This document shows positions 37,320-49,200 of a stretch of DNA of 64,000 nucleotides, in pieces (the stretch's first letter is position 1; the number at the start of each line of letters is the position of its first letter). The stretch is taken from contig NC_135565.1 in NCBI RefSeq assembly GCF_964340395.1, forward strand, positions 13,539,709 through 13,603,708. Reading direction: 5' to 3'. Source of the DNA: Glandiceps talaboti (taxonomy: Eukaryota > Hemichordata > Enteropneusta > Spengelidae). A program made the translations under genes and the position numbers. Below the pieces are notes generated by a model, which saw only the letters and a program-made list of their open reading frames with translations, made no database searches and was not told the DNA's origin.

Positions 37320-39160
37320 AGAAACTCCAAACATGATCCATTCTGTATATTAATGAAAATAGTCACTCCTCATGACGAGAACAGTAATAAAACTGCTTAC
37401 ATGTAGAAATACAGAAAACATATTTCCTCGTGTTCAGTAATTTTAGTCAGATGTCTAGGTTGAGATGGTTGAAACCGTCTGCCCTTAAGTTTGGGGGATG
37501 GATAGGGGGTATCTTCCGAAGTATTCAGGTATTTCAACAAATCAGAATAGAACTGGAGATAAAATAGAGCTATAAAGTAAAAATGTGATTTGTAGAGTGT
37601 ACCTTGTGTTACTTCTGACTTGCTAACACTCAGGTGTGACCTGTAGGTCAGGACAGCTTTATGTGGAAGTCTCTTGAAGAACGGCTGAATGACGTCAACA
37701 CATTGGTAATTGAGTAAAAGACAATTTTATTGAAATATTGGCACATTGTATTCACAATACAAAAAGGAGTTAAATCAAAGAGTGGTAGGAAATTGTTTGT
37801 AGCCCACTCAATCTAAGAAGCCAAACAGTATAAACCATTGAAACCATGGTAACGAAGGTGAATGACTTTCTGTAAAATGATGCCATTCAGCAGGTTTTCT
37901 GTTTCAGGCAAACACATACCATAGTCAGGAGTCCACTAATCAGTGTACAACTAACAGAAATGTGGAATGTTTTTCTGGCAAAAAATTGTACACAAATTCC
38001 TGTTTTCCTCAAACTTTTATGAATATCTGATATTTATTTTGGATTGAGATCATAAAAATACAGTTTAACTTTAAATTTATGATAAAATTATGATTTAGAA
38101 TTACTAAAGTTACAGATAAAAATGAAATATTCATACATGTAGTTAATATTTCAATACATCACAAATAGAATTTGATTCAGATCCTTGAAAATGTTTTCAT
38201 TAGTAAAGTGTCATCCAAATATAACGGTACTAAAAATGATGAAATATTAAAAGAAAAATCATAAAAAATTGATAAATTGATTCTTATTCTTATTAAAGTT
38301 ATGATAAAAATGATCCAGTTTTCTTAAATTATGAATAAATCATAGTGTGTTCATATTTTGTTATGTGCAGTTCTTAGTGTGTCTGGATGTATGGGGGTTG
38401 TGACATTTGTAGTGGGTAGAATGCATACAGCATTAAATTACCAGTTCCGGTGTATTGCGTCCACCCACCTCCTCATTACCATAATAGGACACATCTTCAG
38501 TGATGGGTGTCCCTCGGGAAAACTTTAGATCATACGTCTTGCTTCGAGAGTAAAAGATGTCGAACCAAATTGTATATTCTGTGAGGGCATTACAGGCTGT
38601 CATTTGTACGCTATCTCTAGAGATAGTACATATGTTATTTCAAATGTCCCTTTTGTACCACGTTCCAATGATGAAGCTGTGACCTCCGACTTTTAGTCTT
38701 AATGTTGGGATGAAGAATGTAAAAACAACAACATACATCTTCAGTGAGCGACGTAAATGATTTGTCGCTCTCGTGTACCCGGTGTTTCTGTGTGAACTCA
38801 AAATGGCCACAGAATGACCTCACTAACAAACTCCAAGATACTTATTGTAGATGGCAGTGCTAAGGTTTGAAAAGTCCAGCATTAAAGGATGGGGGAGGGG
38901 GGGGGGGGGGAGGTGCATAAAATTTGAAAACATGGAATTCTTGTAATTGTCAAATTGCTACTTCAGAAAGGTGATTTCGTAGGTACATGTTTCCCTGGAC
39001 TGTATTCAGTTGAACATTTCACCTAGGTCATAGAGGCCTATATTCGTAGGTAGTAAAATTTAACGACACTCTCACTTCAGATGAACTTCAGTTCATTTAC
39101 GTCAGCATTTATTGAAGTATATATGAATGCAAGATGTGCATGACAGAAGATCTAATCTTT
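37320..39160. other. Intronic DNA, nothing gene-like
   Basis: AT-rich, with a perfect 16-base palindrome CTATCTCTAGAGATAG at about 38611-38626 and a poly-G tract at 38889-38910. Confidence 0.45.
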
Positions 39161-39176
39161 GAAATGAAATGAATGA

Positions 39177-39432
<256 letters not shown>

Positions 39433-40122
39433 GGCACAGAAAGACATCACCCTTCCTTGTTCAGAATCTCATTAAATTTTCAAAGACGCATCATAAAATC
39501 CAAATTCTGAGCCTGGCTTAGTACACATTGACTTAGGCACGGATATTAATTTTCTACGCCTTCATTGTATTGGAAGGTTTGTTGCTTGCAGTTACAACAA
39601 CCGGAGTGTCCATGAATTGGTCATTTTAATTTGATGTGACATTTCATGGATGGTTATGAATATTTTTCATCCGAATTATTGATAGCAGTAATATAACGTT
39701 TTGCCACAGGCAGTATGTAACCTTTATTGCAGTGCTTCCCACCTTTTATCACTGCATTTAAACAATGTGTGTTTTGTGAGATGTTGCAGACTTTAGGTGT
39801 GAGAGTAAGGAAAGTATTAGTAAGTCAATATTGACCAGAAAGTACAATGGTTGTCGAAGAAGACTTTGTTCCAATTTTACCTTATACCTGCAGTTTCTGT
39901 GTCCCGGATTTACCTTATACTTGTAGTTTCCTGGAGTTTATATTCCCACAATGCATTTCACCACTTAGGATATATGGTAATTTTTTACACAAATCATACA
40001 TGTAAGTGTGTTATTCCTATAGACAATGTGCTTCAAATTGTACTAAATTTCTCATAAATATTGTAACTTGTACACCCCACCCCCTGTACAGTATGATATG
40101 GTGGAGGATATATCTGTATTCT

Positions 40123-40535
40123 AGTAACTATATGTGTGGGCTTGTTTTCTATGGTCTTTCTCTCCACATGTAGTCAAATGGACAATTCCTAATGAGAAGC
40201 TATAGCAAAATCTCCTGCTTGGGTGAGCAGTGCATGTCAGTGGTAATGTACAAATGTATTAAGATCAGTAAGAAGAATTGTATCAAGCAACACTGACCAG
40301 TGGTTGTAGTTGGTTACTTTGTTCAGTTTACTGCAAACTCAACCTCCAGTCTTTAAAAGTTAGGCAGGTGAGAATGTGATGACATCATCACATTTATATC
40401 AACGTACCAATAGCATTCATTAAACTACTGCTAGCGGTGGTAAAAATGGAATGTTGTACTAGAGAAAGCCATTTGACTATACGGTGGATAGAGAGATCAT
40501 AGAAAACGAATCCACATGTATATACATGTAGTTCT
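40123..40535. mobile_element. Long-TIR element family L, copy 1 (about 410 bp)
   Basis: Terminal inverted repeats of about 50 bp: GTGGGCTTGTTTTCTATGGT, then TAGTCAAATGG at the left; CCATTTGACTA, then ATCATAGAAAACGAATCCAC at the right. The interior matches the reverse complement of 57362-57970, for example GTGATGACATCATCACATTT and AACGTACCAATAGCATT. There is no transposase frame, so it is non-autonomous. Confidence 0.75.
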
Positions 40536-41059
40536 AGACTATTAAGAAAAACTATTTCTGTAGCTTCAAGTTCAAGTGTGTTTTGACGTGAGTCATGTCA
40601 GAGAAGCTAAGACTAAAAGGGGTGTCCCTGTAGAACCTGTAGACTTACAATAATGGTGTGTAGACATTGCAAAGATAGTGGACACCTTCAGGGTATAATA
40701 GTGTGTGTATTTAGTCTAGTAAAGTAAGTTAATTGTGTCTGACTTCTCTAGGCTGGAATTCTGTGCTCTAGTTCCTACTACTAGAAATGAAATCATACAA
40801 CACAGAGATGATGATCCCAGTAAGTGCGTTACCGGGGACGATGTGAAGCTTTTACAAGGTTACCACTGATTGGAAAACGTACATGTATTTTATCGCTCAT
40901 TAACAATACAGCCAACAGATGTGTTTGTTTTGTTTTGTTTTCTAACCAATCAGAACGTACCTTGTTAAGCACTTCATATTATCTTCTGTTACATCCCCCC
41001 CCCCCCCCCCCCTCTGTATTTTCAGTAAATATCAAGAATTGATTTCTGTCATTAGACTG

Positions 41060-41300
41060 AAGGATATGTCATATTGTTCCACCCATATCAGTCTGTGACT
41101 AATGGGTTATACATGTGCGTATAGGGGTTGCACGACGCTGTACAGAATCATACATGTATGACACTGTATCATACAGGTTAGGATATCATTGGTAAGATGT
41201 GTCATATTGTTACACCCATATATCGGTCTGTGTCTGCTAGCAGATAAGGTGGCATGATATATCCCATAATACTGATCAGGCTATCATTGGTAGGTTTACT
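41060..41300. repeat. Direct duplication of about 135 bp
   Basis: 'ATGTCATATTGTTCCACCCA' with ATCAGTCTGTG recurs as 'GTGTCATATTGTTACACCCA' with ATCGGTCTGTG; 'GGATATCATTGGTA' recurs as 'GGCTATCATTGGTAGG'. A poly-C run lies just upstream at 40986-41012. Confidence 0.55.
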
Positions 41301-41394
41301 CGACCAAGTTCTTCCTGGAGATATTTTACAAGGGTTTTCCTACTTAAATTATAATATCAAATTTGTAGGCATGGCCACGTACGATAGTACTACT

Positions 41395-41523
41395 AGACAT
41401 CTTTACCTGCAAAATTTATGTGATGTGAAAACTGAAATCATGAAAATTGAAATGACTCTCCAGAATCCGAAGTTTGTGAAAATATCTGTAGACTGTATAT
41501 CCTTGCATGGCGTTCCCTTTTAA
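41395..41523 (+). mobile_element. Fragment of TIR element family T
   Basis: AATTTATGTGATGTGAAA, ACTCTCCAGAATCCGAAGTT and GTGAAAATATCTG, ending GGCGTTCCCTTTTAA, match the right end of the element at 28027-28440. The frame 41254-41523 includes this and stops at its end, so it is best read as repeat DNA. Confidence 0.5.
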
Positions 41524-41799
41524 TATGGAAAAAGCAATCTTTGTAAAAACACTGACATTTTATGTCATTCTGTCATCTATATATAGATCGTAAGATATAT
41601 TTTCTTTTTTTTAAATTGCCACTTGAAATGCTATGATGTGTTTTCTGTACCTGTATTTGTATAGGGTGACATCATAGTTACCAGAAATAGCATTGTGTAG
41701 TTAATATGGTAATTGCGGTTACAGAAACCACGCTGTATGAACGTAGTTATTTTTAGAAGAAGTAAGCATTCCACCTACAATTACAGTGTTCTTGGAATA

Positions 41800-42292
41800 T
41801 CATATAGACAGTAGAGGCTAGCCATAGCTTTGGGGTGAAGAGAGATGTTGAGATTCGAAGCCATCGATACACTAGGAATATCATGTTGAGGCTAGCCCTG
41901 GCTTTGGGGTGAAGAGCAATGTTGAGATTCGAAGCCATCGATACACTAGGAATATCATCTTGAGGCTAGCTGTAGCTTCGGGGTGAAGAGAGATGTTGAG
42001 ATTCGAAGCCATCGATAGTCTAGGAATATTATCTTGAGGCTAGCCCTGGCTTTGGGGTGAAGAGCAATGTTGAGATTCGAAGCCATCGATACACTAGGAA
42101 TATCATCTTGAGGCTAGCTGTAGCTTCGGGGTGAAGAGAGATGTTGAGATTCGAAGCCATCGATAGTCTAGGAATATTATCTTGAGGCTAGCCATGGCTT
42201 TGGGGTGAAGAGAGATGTTGAGATTCGAAGCCATCGAATAGTCTAGGAATATCATCTTGAGGCTAGCCATGGCTTTGGGGTGAAGAGCAATA
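41800..42292. repeat. Minisatellite, 74-bp unit, about 6.6 copies
   Basis: GAGGCTAGC recurs at 41814, 41888, 41962, 42036, 42110, 42184 and 42259. Units carry either GAAGAGCAATG or GAAGAGAGATG and either ATACACTAGG or ATAGTCTAGG. Units 2-3 and 4-5 share the same order of variants, giving a 148-bp higher-order repeat. Similar wording (complement: CTCAAGATCTCTCTTCACC) is scattered singly near 15345, 26050, 30995 and 49995. Confidence 0.95.
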
Positions 42293-42398
42293 GACTTACA
42301 CGTTGCTGATATTTTTGAAAAAGGTTTTTTTTTTTTTTTTTTTGTACTAATAGGACTGCAAATTTTACTATTATGCTAATATCCAAGCTGTTAGTGAG

Positions 42399-42560
42399 TT
42401 TAAAGGCCCACTCTGAAAAAAAACGTTAGGTGTGAAAAACAGTCTGACAAAGCTATAGAAAAATTTGGCCAAGAACAATCGAATAATCCTATGTAATCCT
42501 CTTGGCTCCAATGATAAGATAACACTAGTGCAGGAACCTGGCATTAAAACCCTGGCTATT
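42399..42560 (+). mobile_element. TTAAAGG-type MITE, copy 2
   Basis: Left end TTTAAAGGCCCACTCTG, with internal GACAAAGCTATAGAAAAATT, ATCCTATGTAATCCTCTTG and AAGATAACACTA. These match 5184-5350 and 59771-59934 in the same order. The right end is worn. A poly-T run lies 60 bp upstream. Confidence 0.55.
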
Positions 42561-42942
42561 AACGTTTTCTTTCTGAACATTAAAGTATAGTTCAGATATG
42601 ATGTAGTTGTCGTCACTATCGCAGGTTTTAATTTAAACGATACCTTCTTGTGATTATGACCACAACAAGTGTCTGGATTACTGTGTTTGGGAACCCTAAC
42701 AGAGGGGGTGTGGCAAGGGATGGGGTGTAGGTGAGCATCTGGTAATCTTGTAACCAACTCTCTGCATGTTCAGATAAAAGAACTGTGGTGTGAGGCTTTG
42801 GGAAGGTAGCACCCCCTTTGTACATATACCTCCATGTTTAATGTTCACTGCATTGGCATGATTTTATGGAGAGAATGAATGAAAGAATTGTGTTAAAAGT
42901 CACTAACTTTGAAGTGGTCACAATGATATATGTGTTGTTGAC

Positions 42943-43292
42943 AGTGATGGGTGGGAGATGGGGTACAAACAGAGCTCTGAAAGTGATGGGTGGGAGATGG
43001 GGTACAAAAAGTGCTCTGAAAGTGATGGGTGGGAGATGGGGTACAAACAGAGCTCTGAAAGTGATGGGTGGGAGATGGGGTACAAAAAGTGCTCTGAAAG
43101 TGATGGGTGGGAGATGGGGTACAAACAGTGCTCTGAAAGTGATGGGTGGGAGATAGGGTACAAAAAGTGCTCTGAAAGTGATGGGTGGGAGATGGGGTAC
43201 AAACAGTGCTCTGAAAGTGATGGGTGGGAGATGGGGTACAAAAAGTGCTCTGAAAGTGATGGGTGGGAGATGGGGTACAAATACAGCTCTTT
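42943..43292. repeat. Minisatellite, 39-bp unit, 9 copies, 78-bp dimer
   Basis: GATGGGTGGGAGATGGGGTA starts at 42946, 42985 and on every 39 bp to 43258. Early units alternate between ACAAACAGAGCTCTGAAA and ACAAAAAGTGCTCTGAAA, so the true period is 78 bp. Because 39 is a multiple of three, frames on both strands stay open (up to 211 codons on the minus strand, 42893-43528), encoding 13-residue repeats such as SDGWEMGYKQSSE. Several frames are open at once, which argues for a repeat artefact and not a protein. Confidence 0.97.
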
Positions 43293-43294
43293 CT

Positions 43295-43910
43295 TAGAAT
43301 TGAAAGAAGGCCCAACAGTATTGACATGTCACCTCCAAATCCCATCACTGTATTTAAAATGACAATGTCAGTAAAGGTCAAAGTGTTAGGGAAACACCAC
43401 CCAGTCCGTTTATGACCTGTTGTCAATGATGAAACCACTTTACACCAAGTCCCTCTACTATATAGATTTATGTAAAGTCTGCTACTTAAGCCACACTCAT
43501 TTGTCCAGCTGAATGTCCATCTAGACACCTAACAACCTGAGAATGAGAATTTACTCCTCAAATAAAACCTACCTAAGGTCAGTTTCTCCCACGTTACGAC
43601 TGCCTACACTGAATAGGTATTGATCAGTGTAGTTGCTACTATATGTATATAGCATGTCAATGGGATTCAGGTCGTTGTACTACTACTCAACAATGAGAGG
43701 GTGTTCATGCAGTTAAATGCACCCATGTTTCATTAATTCTGCTCTCAATGCACTGTGTTTCATTAATGCGGCTCTGAATGCGCCGTGGGAATCGTTGTCA
43801 GTTTCAAAATGGAGATAATGATGGGCTGACCACTTATGACCTTCTGACTATAGCAGTGGTTAAGGATCAGGGTCCCAGGAATGTTCTGTAGTTTAACAAT
43901 GGTGGTATTA
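43295..43910. other. Intronic DNA, nothing gene-like
   Basis: A short direct duplication (GTTTCATTAAT...CTGAATGC words) lies at 43727-43785. No frame of interest. Confidence 0.45.
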
Positions 43911-43912
43911 GT

Positions 43913-44083
43913 CAGTGTGCCCTCTAATGATAGCCAAATTTTGTTGTTATGGGTCTGTATGACAAAAACTGGCATTTCTTGTGGGTCACTACATAATAAG
44001 AGATAAGGAAACATCAAATTTTGGTGCGTCGCTAGAAATTGTGTCCATAAGTGGTGCGTCAAATTGGCTTAGAGGGCACACTG
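43913..44083. mobile_element. Non-autonomous hAT-like element, 171 bp, with target duplication
   Basis: Ends CAGTGTGCCCTCTAA and the complement of TTAGAGGGCACACTG are a 15-bp perfect inverted repeat, with CAGTG as in hAT elements. The flanks are GTATTAGT on the left and GTATTAAT on the right, 7 of 8 bases matching, the size hAT transposases duplicate. The interior (TTTTGTTGTTATGGGTCTG, GAGATAAGGAAACATCAAAT, GTCGCTAGAAATTGTG) is shared with 50074-50205. No coding capacity. Confidence 0.8.
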
Positions 44084-44469
44084 GTATTAATACTGTTAGA
44101 TGTAATGATATCGGTATACGATGGACATTAGACGTACATAACTTATCATTTATAAGTCAGTAATACACAGCAAATATGGACATATTTATTTCTGTCCATC
44201 ATTCCTTATTTTTCAAAATCAATTTTTTCTTCATCCATCAGTTGGAAATTATTAGATTTTATCTTCTTGTGGTCTTTATTCATTTGTCACTCTTACATCA
44301 TGTGCATCAATACTTACAATATTAATATCATTTATAAATTCATACATGTATTATATCCCCATATTCTTTTTTTTGTTGAACCATCTGTTTGCAGTAGTTA
44401 TATAATTGCTAACATTTATAAATTTCATGAATGTGATGGATTGTTAGTCATTTGCGATTGTTTGAAAAT

Positions 44470-44500
44470 TAATAAATAAATTGATAAATAAATAAAGAAG

Positions 44501-44536
<36 letters not shown>
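44470..44536. repeat. (AAAT)n microsatellite
   Basis: Tandem AAAT/TAAA units with two interruptions. Confidence 0.95.
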
Positions 44537-45076
44537 ATGGATGGGTATTTGTATTTCAAATGTTACAAAAATGAAAGAATGAAATACTTTTTGAGACAGC
44601 ACCAAATGAAAAGTTCATTCACCTTGAGTAGAGAGAAAAATGATAATCCGAACACTTGATGTGATTGGCCAAAATACACCATGTACCTGTAAGGGATGTG
44701 TGTTGAAAGTAGTTGTCTTGTCCAATCAAAATCTTCATACCATAGACCATCTCATGGTTGGATTGTTTGAAAGAACTGCATTCAAGGTTATGAGTCGATG
44801 CCCATCAGTTTTACTCTGGAAACTATGATCAGTATCACATAAAGAGATTTCTTTTGAGTTTTTAATCTTCATTTCGTTGACAATTCTGAGGCAGATTCGT
44901 TTTTTTTTAGCAAAAACTGATTACTGAGTTGTAAATGAGTCGAGTAAGCACTCCAGCATTGATGTCATTTGTTTGTCCAGAAACCATATCAATATCAAAT
45001 TATATCATATTTCGGTTGTGTTATTCTGCCTGATACAAGTAATGATGTATCATTTATATATAGCATTACAGTATAC

Positions 45077-45405
45077 ACAAGCCAGGTTCAACCAAAAATA
45101 TGGAATATATGCTCTGGTCATTCTACATCACGACAACACACGTCTATGTCACGACAACACGTGTCTACCACATTGGTTCTGCTGTGTTCGAAATATTAAT
45201 CAAAATGCTTTAAATTGCCATTATTTTCATCGACGTTTCTTTGATATAATTAATTATATTATTCCACAATATTTTTCTTCATTCTGCCGGAAAATACTCG
45301 TGACTTAAGGATTGTCACTTCTCGTGACTCCTAGTGACAAAGGCCCCTTAGGTCACTCATATTTTTCATGGCAGAATGAAGAAAAATATTGTGGAATAAC
45401 ATCTA
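45077..45405 (+). mobile_element. Hairpin-ended repeat family H, copy 3
   Basis: ACAAGCCAGGTTCAACC, TATGGAATATATGCTCTGGT, repeated ACGTGTCTA words, GGTTCTGCTGTGTTCGAAAT, then a hairpin at 45260-45397 with arms CCACAATATTTTTCTTCATT and AATGAAGAAAAATATTGTGG. This is the best-preserved hairpin of the three copies. The loop includes CACTTCTCGTGACTCCTAGT. The overlapping open frames (44969-45308) are not genes. Confidence 0.85.
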
Positions 45406-45419
45406 ATAGTGCCTGCAGT

Positions 45420-46770
45420 ATTTAAAATTGTACAGAATGAAAGCAAAATAGACCTAGCAGAGTGAAAATTGTAACCTCTGGTTTTTTTCAGAGCCGTGGT
45501 GATACATACTAATTCTAGTTTGTTTGTGTGATCTGATGTGGTGACATCAAATTGTATGAGATCATTAGTTGCCTTTCACAAGACCAAACAAGGTCCTTTG
45601 GAGGCATGTCATATTTGACGGTGAATTAGGAATTAAACCCTTCAACAAACAACCCTGAGGGAAACTAAGTTATTGTGTAATTTTATGAACGCCATGGTAA
45701 CAAACCATTAGTAACCTGACCTACATTTGTACTTCTCTGTTGCAAAGGTGAATAGTTATCTTCGCTTCCTTTTGAAGCTTTTGTTCAACGTTGTTGTTTG
45801 CTTAGGTTCAGTAGTGCTAAAAATGGGATTCTTTCGTCGTTTCCATAGTGACATGCTTTACAGCAGTTATTCATAGTAATATATTTGGGTTGTAATGAAG
45901 TGATACAACCACATGTTAGATTGATTGTAATTGTAATTCGGCCATGTTTGATTTCCCATAATTCCATGGGATGTCAAAGGTCACATACAGTAAAGAATAG
46001 AGAATCTGGAGTTGATCTAAGTGGGTGAGTAGAATAACTTAACATATAATGAATATTATGATGTGATACTTTAGTCTGTAGCTTATTTTGTGGCATTGAA
46101 AAAGCAATTTTCTTCTAATCAAAGCGATGATTAGAGTACAGCATAATTCAGAATTGGTAGCTGTTGTATACTGCTAGCATGTCTGTCATTCTTACGTCGA
46201 GTGCATGCTAATAATAATACTGTGGGTCCAGGTTACCAGCACACACCTGTGTCGTGCCAGTATGTTGTTAGCGTCTCAAGCTGCAGCTTTCTAGTAGATT
46301 ATATCGTAAACACGATATCACCACCATGGGAAGGTTACACCCCAGTTCTCATTGATAGCCGTGGGCAATCATTGCATTTTCCAGGATTGTTTATTAATAA
46401 CATTTGATGCACAAAATACAAAGGTAATAAAATGACCATAAAAAAACCAAATCCTATATATACAGCCATGCCTCCCGGCATATTGGCAAGTCAGACATAT
46501 GATTAGAATATAAACAAACATACTTTTATGATATGACAGATCGTTTCTTGATCCTATATTTACAGAATTCCTAAGTTTTTGAGAAGTAGTAAGCTACATG
46601 TATACAGTTTCAAGAGAGTACTTTATAGGGTTGTGTATGTAGAGGTATGATGTCATGGCCTTAGGCTGTCATCTAGTCATTCTTGTACAGTGACTGTAAT
46701 TCATTGCTTAGATTGCATGTCTGTGATATGCTAAAGCTGAACTTCCAAAAATCTTTGTTACAAAAATGCC
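45420..46770. other. Intronic DNA, nothing recognised
   Basis: The frame 46201-46407 encodes a short peptide without recognisable domains. No family repeat seen. Confidence 0.45.
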
Positions 46771-46779
46771 AGTCCATCC

Positions 46780-46820
46780 GTCTGTCCGTTCGTCCGTCAG
46801 TCAGTCCATCAGTCCATCAC

Positions 46821-46897
<77 letters not shown>

Positions 46898-46940
46898 TTA
46901 GTCAGTCAGTCAGTCAGTCAGTCAATCAATCAATCAAAAA
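46780..46940. repeat. Tetranucleotide array (CGTC/AGTC/ATCA)
   Basis: Imperfect CGTC and CAGT units pass into about 18 ATCA units (46815-46896), then AGTC units, then ATCA again. It produces 'INQS' repeat frames that are not real proteins. Confidence 0.97.
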
Positions 46941-46949
46941 ATGTAACTC

Positions 46950-47960
46950 AGGCTTTACGTTTGTGATGGTTGACTTGATATTCCAACAATGTACAATCTG
47001 GATGGTTTTGTGATGATTATAATTCTCATTGTAAAAGTGACAAACAGTTGCATTCTGTTCACTTCCTCTCCATATAGTCATACCAAATTGTATATTTTAC
47101 CTCCTAATTGCTAAGTGTTATTGTCACACATTCCAGCTGTACATGACCTGCTATGAGTCAGTCTTAAACTTACAATTATACCAGGCAAACTTCACTACTT
47201 TGTAGATATGTCATAAATTTGATTAGCTGGTAGACTCGGCTACTACACTTGACAATTATACTATCCCAAACTATAGTGGAAACAACAAACATGGCTGTCT
47301 CTGGAAGAAAATTTCATCAGAGGTGATGAATCTTATAATTGAAAAAAAAAATTGTTATCTGATGAATGGTGAGAACTAGTTTATGTTATGATAGTATTGG
47401 ACGTATTCCATTGGGGAGATGTATAATAAGTGAGGTCAACTTATTGATTAGCTGGTCCATATGGATCCAACTATTAAATTTGAAATTTGATCATCGGATA
47501 AAGAGGATCGGGTAATGAAATCTAAACAGTGTATTGAAAGAGTGGTTAAAGTTGTCTTCCATTTATACATGTACCACATTGTTCCCATCATAGGACACTG
47601 ACTTCTATTCAACCATTATTCACCACACCGTCCCCGTCCATACTACACAGTCTTTCATTCACAGTTCTGTGCACCTTGGAGTAATCACTCCAAGTGTGCA
47701 CCAAACATGCCCTTTCTACTGTCTCCTAGAGATATTTGTGCGCTAAATTGTGAAGTAACTGCATCATGGCATAGTCTCAAACATTGCGTTTAGAAGAAAG
47801 AATACCTATGGACTTACACAGGAAGTGAAGCATTATCTAGGATTTTGGATTAACATCGAATTATAGCATTTGTCCCTCGTGCCACACCATCCCACTCAGC
47901 CCTACATTTATAACTAGAAGTGAAATTACCCAAGCCCACTCAATTCTATTCCAAATTGTA
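46950..47960. other. Intronic DNA, nothing gene-like
   Basis: A compact inverted repeat CTTGGAGT-AATC-ACTCCAAG lies at 47673-47692. Confidence 0.45.
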
Positions 47961-47967
47961 TAATGTC

Positions 47968-48175
47968 TCTAACCTACCAACTCCACCGAGTGCATGCATG
48001 TAACAACCCCCATATCATCCACAGTGGTTACCAGACTGGAGTTGCTACCATTACCTTTACCTATTTTCTAACCTACCAACCCAACCAAGTACATGTATTG
48101 TGTGTAACAACCCAATCTCATCCACACAGTGGTTACCAAACTGGAGTTGCTACCATTACCCTATTTTATATCTCT
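47968..48175 (+). repeat. Tandem duplication of about 103 bp
   Basis: TCTAACCTACCAACTCCACC recurs as TCTAACCTACCAACCCAACC, each followed by TAACAACCC, ATCCACA, GTGGTTACCA and CTGGAGTTGCTACCATTACC. Confidence 0.85.
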
Positions 48176-48449
48176 AAGAAAACCTTCAAGTGTACACTGT
48201 ATAAAGTATGTCCACAAGTCTATGAAGTGTGTCCACAGCTGGTCACTCTAGCCAGCCTCTCATACACATAATGATCTACAGACTTAGCAGACTGTAGTGA
48301 AAGCATCGAGTGCCCCCAGGCTGTTACATTAATTAACTGAGTCTTTGTTTAGATTACTGATTATGTAGCACACCCCCTGCTAATTAATTAGCACCTGAAC
48401 AAAGTGATTGGACTGAGTGTATTGACTCTAGACAGGAAGTGTATGTACA

Positions 48450-48860
48450 GTATTGGTTACCAGCATCAACAGTGGAGGAGTCCCATCCACTGTGTATGTT
48501 GCCAGTTAGTAGATGGCACAAACTCTGTCCACATTCACAAAATTTTGGTCGGTTGACTGAGTGGTGACATGTGTGTGTCTGTGTGTACAATATTGGTTAC
48601 CGATTGGTAGATGGCAAAACTCTTACAATTAATTTTTGTAGTCTCAGTCTGTTCATAGTCACAAAATTTGTTAACTGGTAGGTCAAGTGTGTACCTTGTG
48701 TGTACAATATGTTTGGTTACCATTTGGTCAATGACTAAAGCTCTGTTCACACTCACTACATTTAATAATCAGTGGTGAAGTGAACTGCTGATATGTGTGA
48801 ACAGTGTTTGTTAGAGTTTGGTCTGACACAGACTATGTTCACACTCACAAAAAGAGTTAC
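48450..48860. repeat. Degenerate tandem repeat of about 130 bp, about 3-4 copies
   Basis: 'ATTGGTTACC' near 48452 and 48592, and 'TTTGGTTACC' near 48712, are each followed by 'AGATGGCA' or a variant, 'CTCTGT', 'TCACAAAATTT' and 'GTGTGTAC'. Confidence 0.6.
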
Positions 48861-49049
48861 ATGTACATTTGTATAAAATGACACAAGCTAATGCAACTTG
48901 TTTATAAAGACAATATAAATACATAGTATCTACTTTAGTTCCTCAGTGCAGTTTATTGGAGGTCCCAAACAAAATTATGGTACAATTTTTGGTAACTGCA
49001 AAAAAAAATTTTTTGTCTAGATACATTTTACATTGTATAATGCATTTAG

Positions 49050-49200
49050 AAAACTAGAGAGTGCTCGACTAAAAATGTTTAAACTGAATTCCGTGTTATG
49101 TCTGCTGATACAGAATATGTAGCTTGCAGATGTCTCCATCCATATAGAGAGTGCTTAACCAGGAAATTTCAAAACTGAATTCCTGTTCACGCTACGGATG
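49050..49200. repeat. Direct duplication of about 95 bp
   Basis: AGAGAGTGCTCGACTAAAAATG recurs in diverged form as AGAGAGTGCTTAACCAGGAA, followed by AAACTGAATTCC in both. Confidence 0.6.

Noticed and set aside
42893-43528. 211-codon minus-strand frame
   Set aside because: It lies over a 39-bp minisatellite that is open in several frames and has no recognisable domain or splice context.
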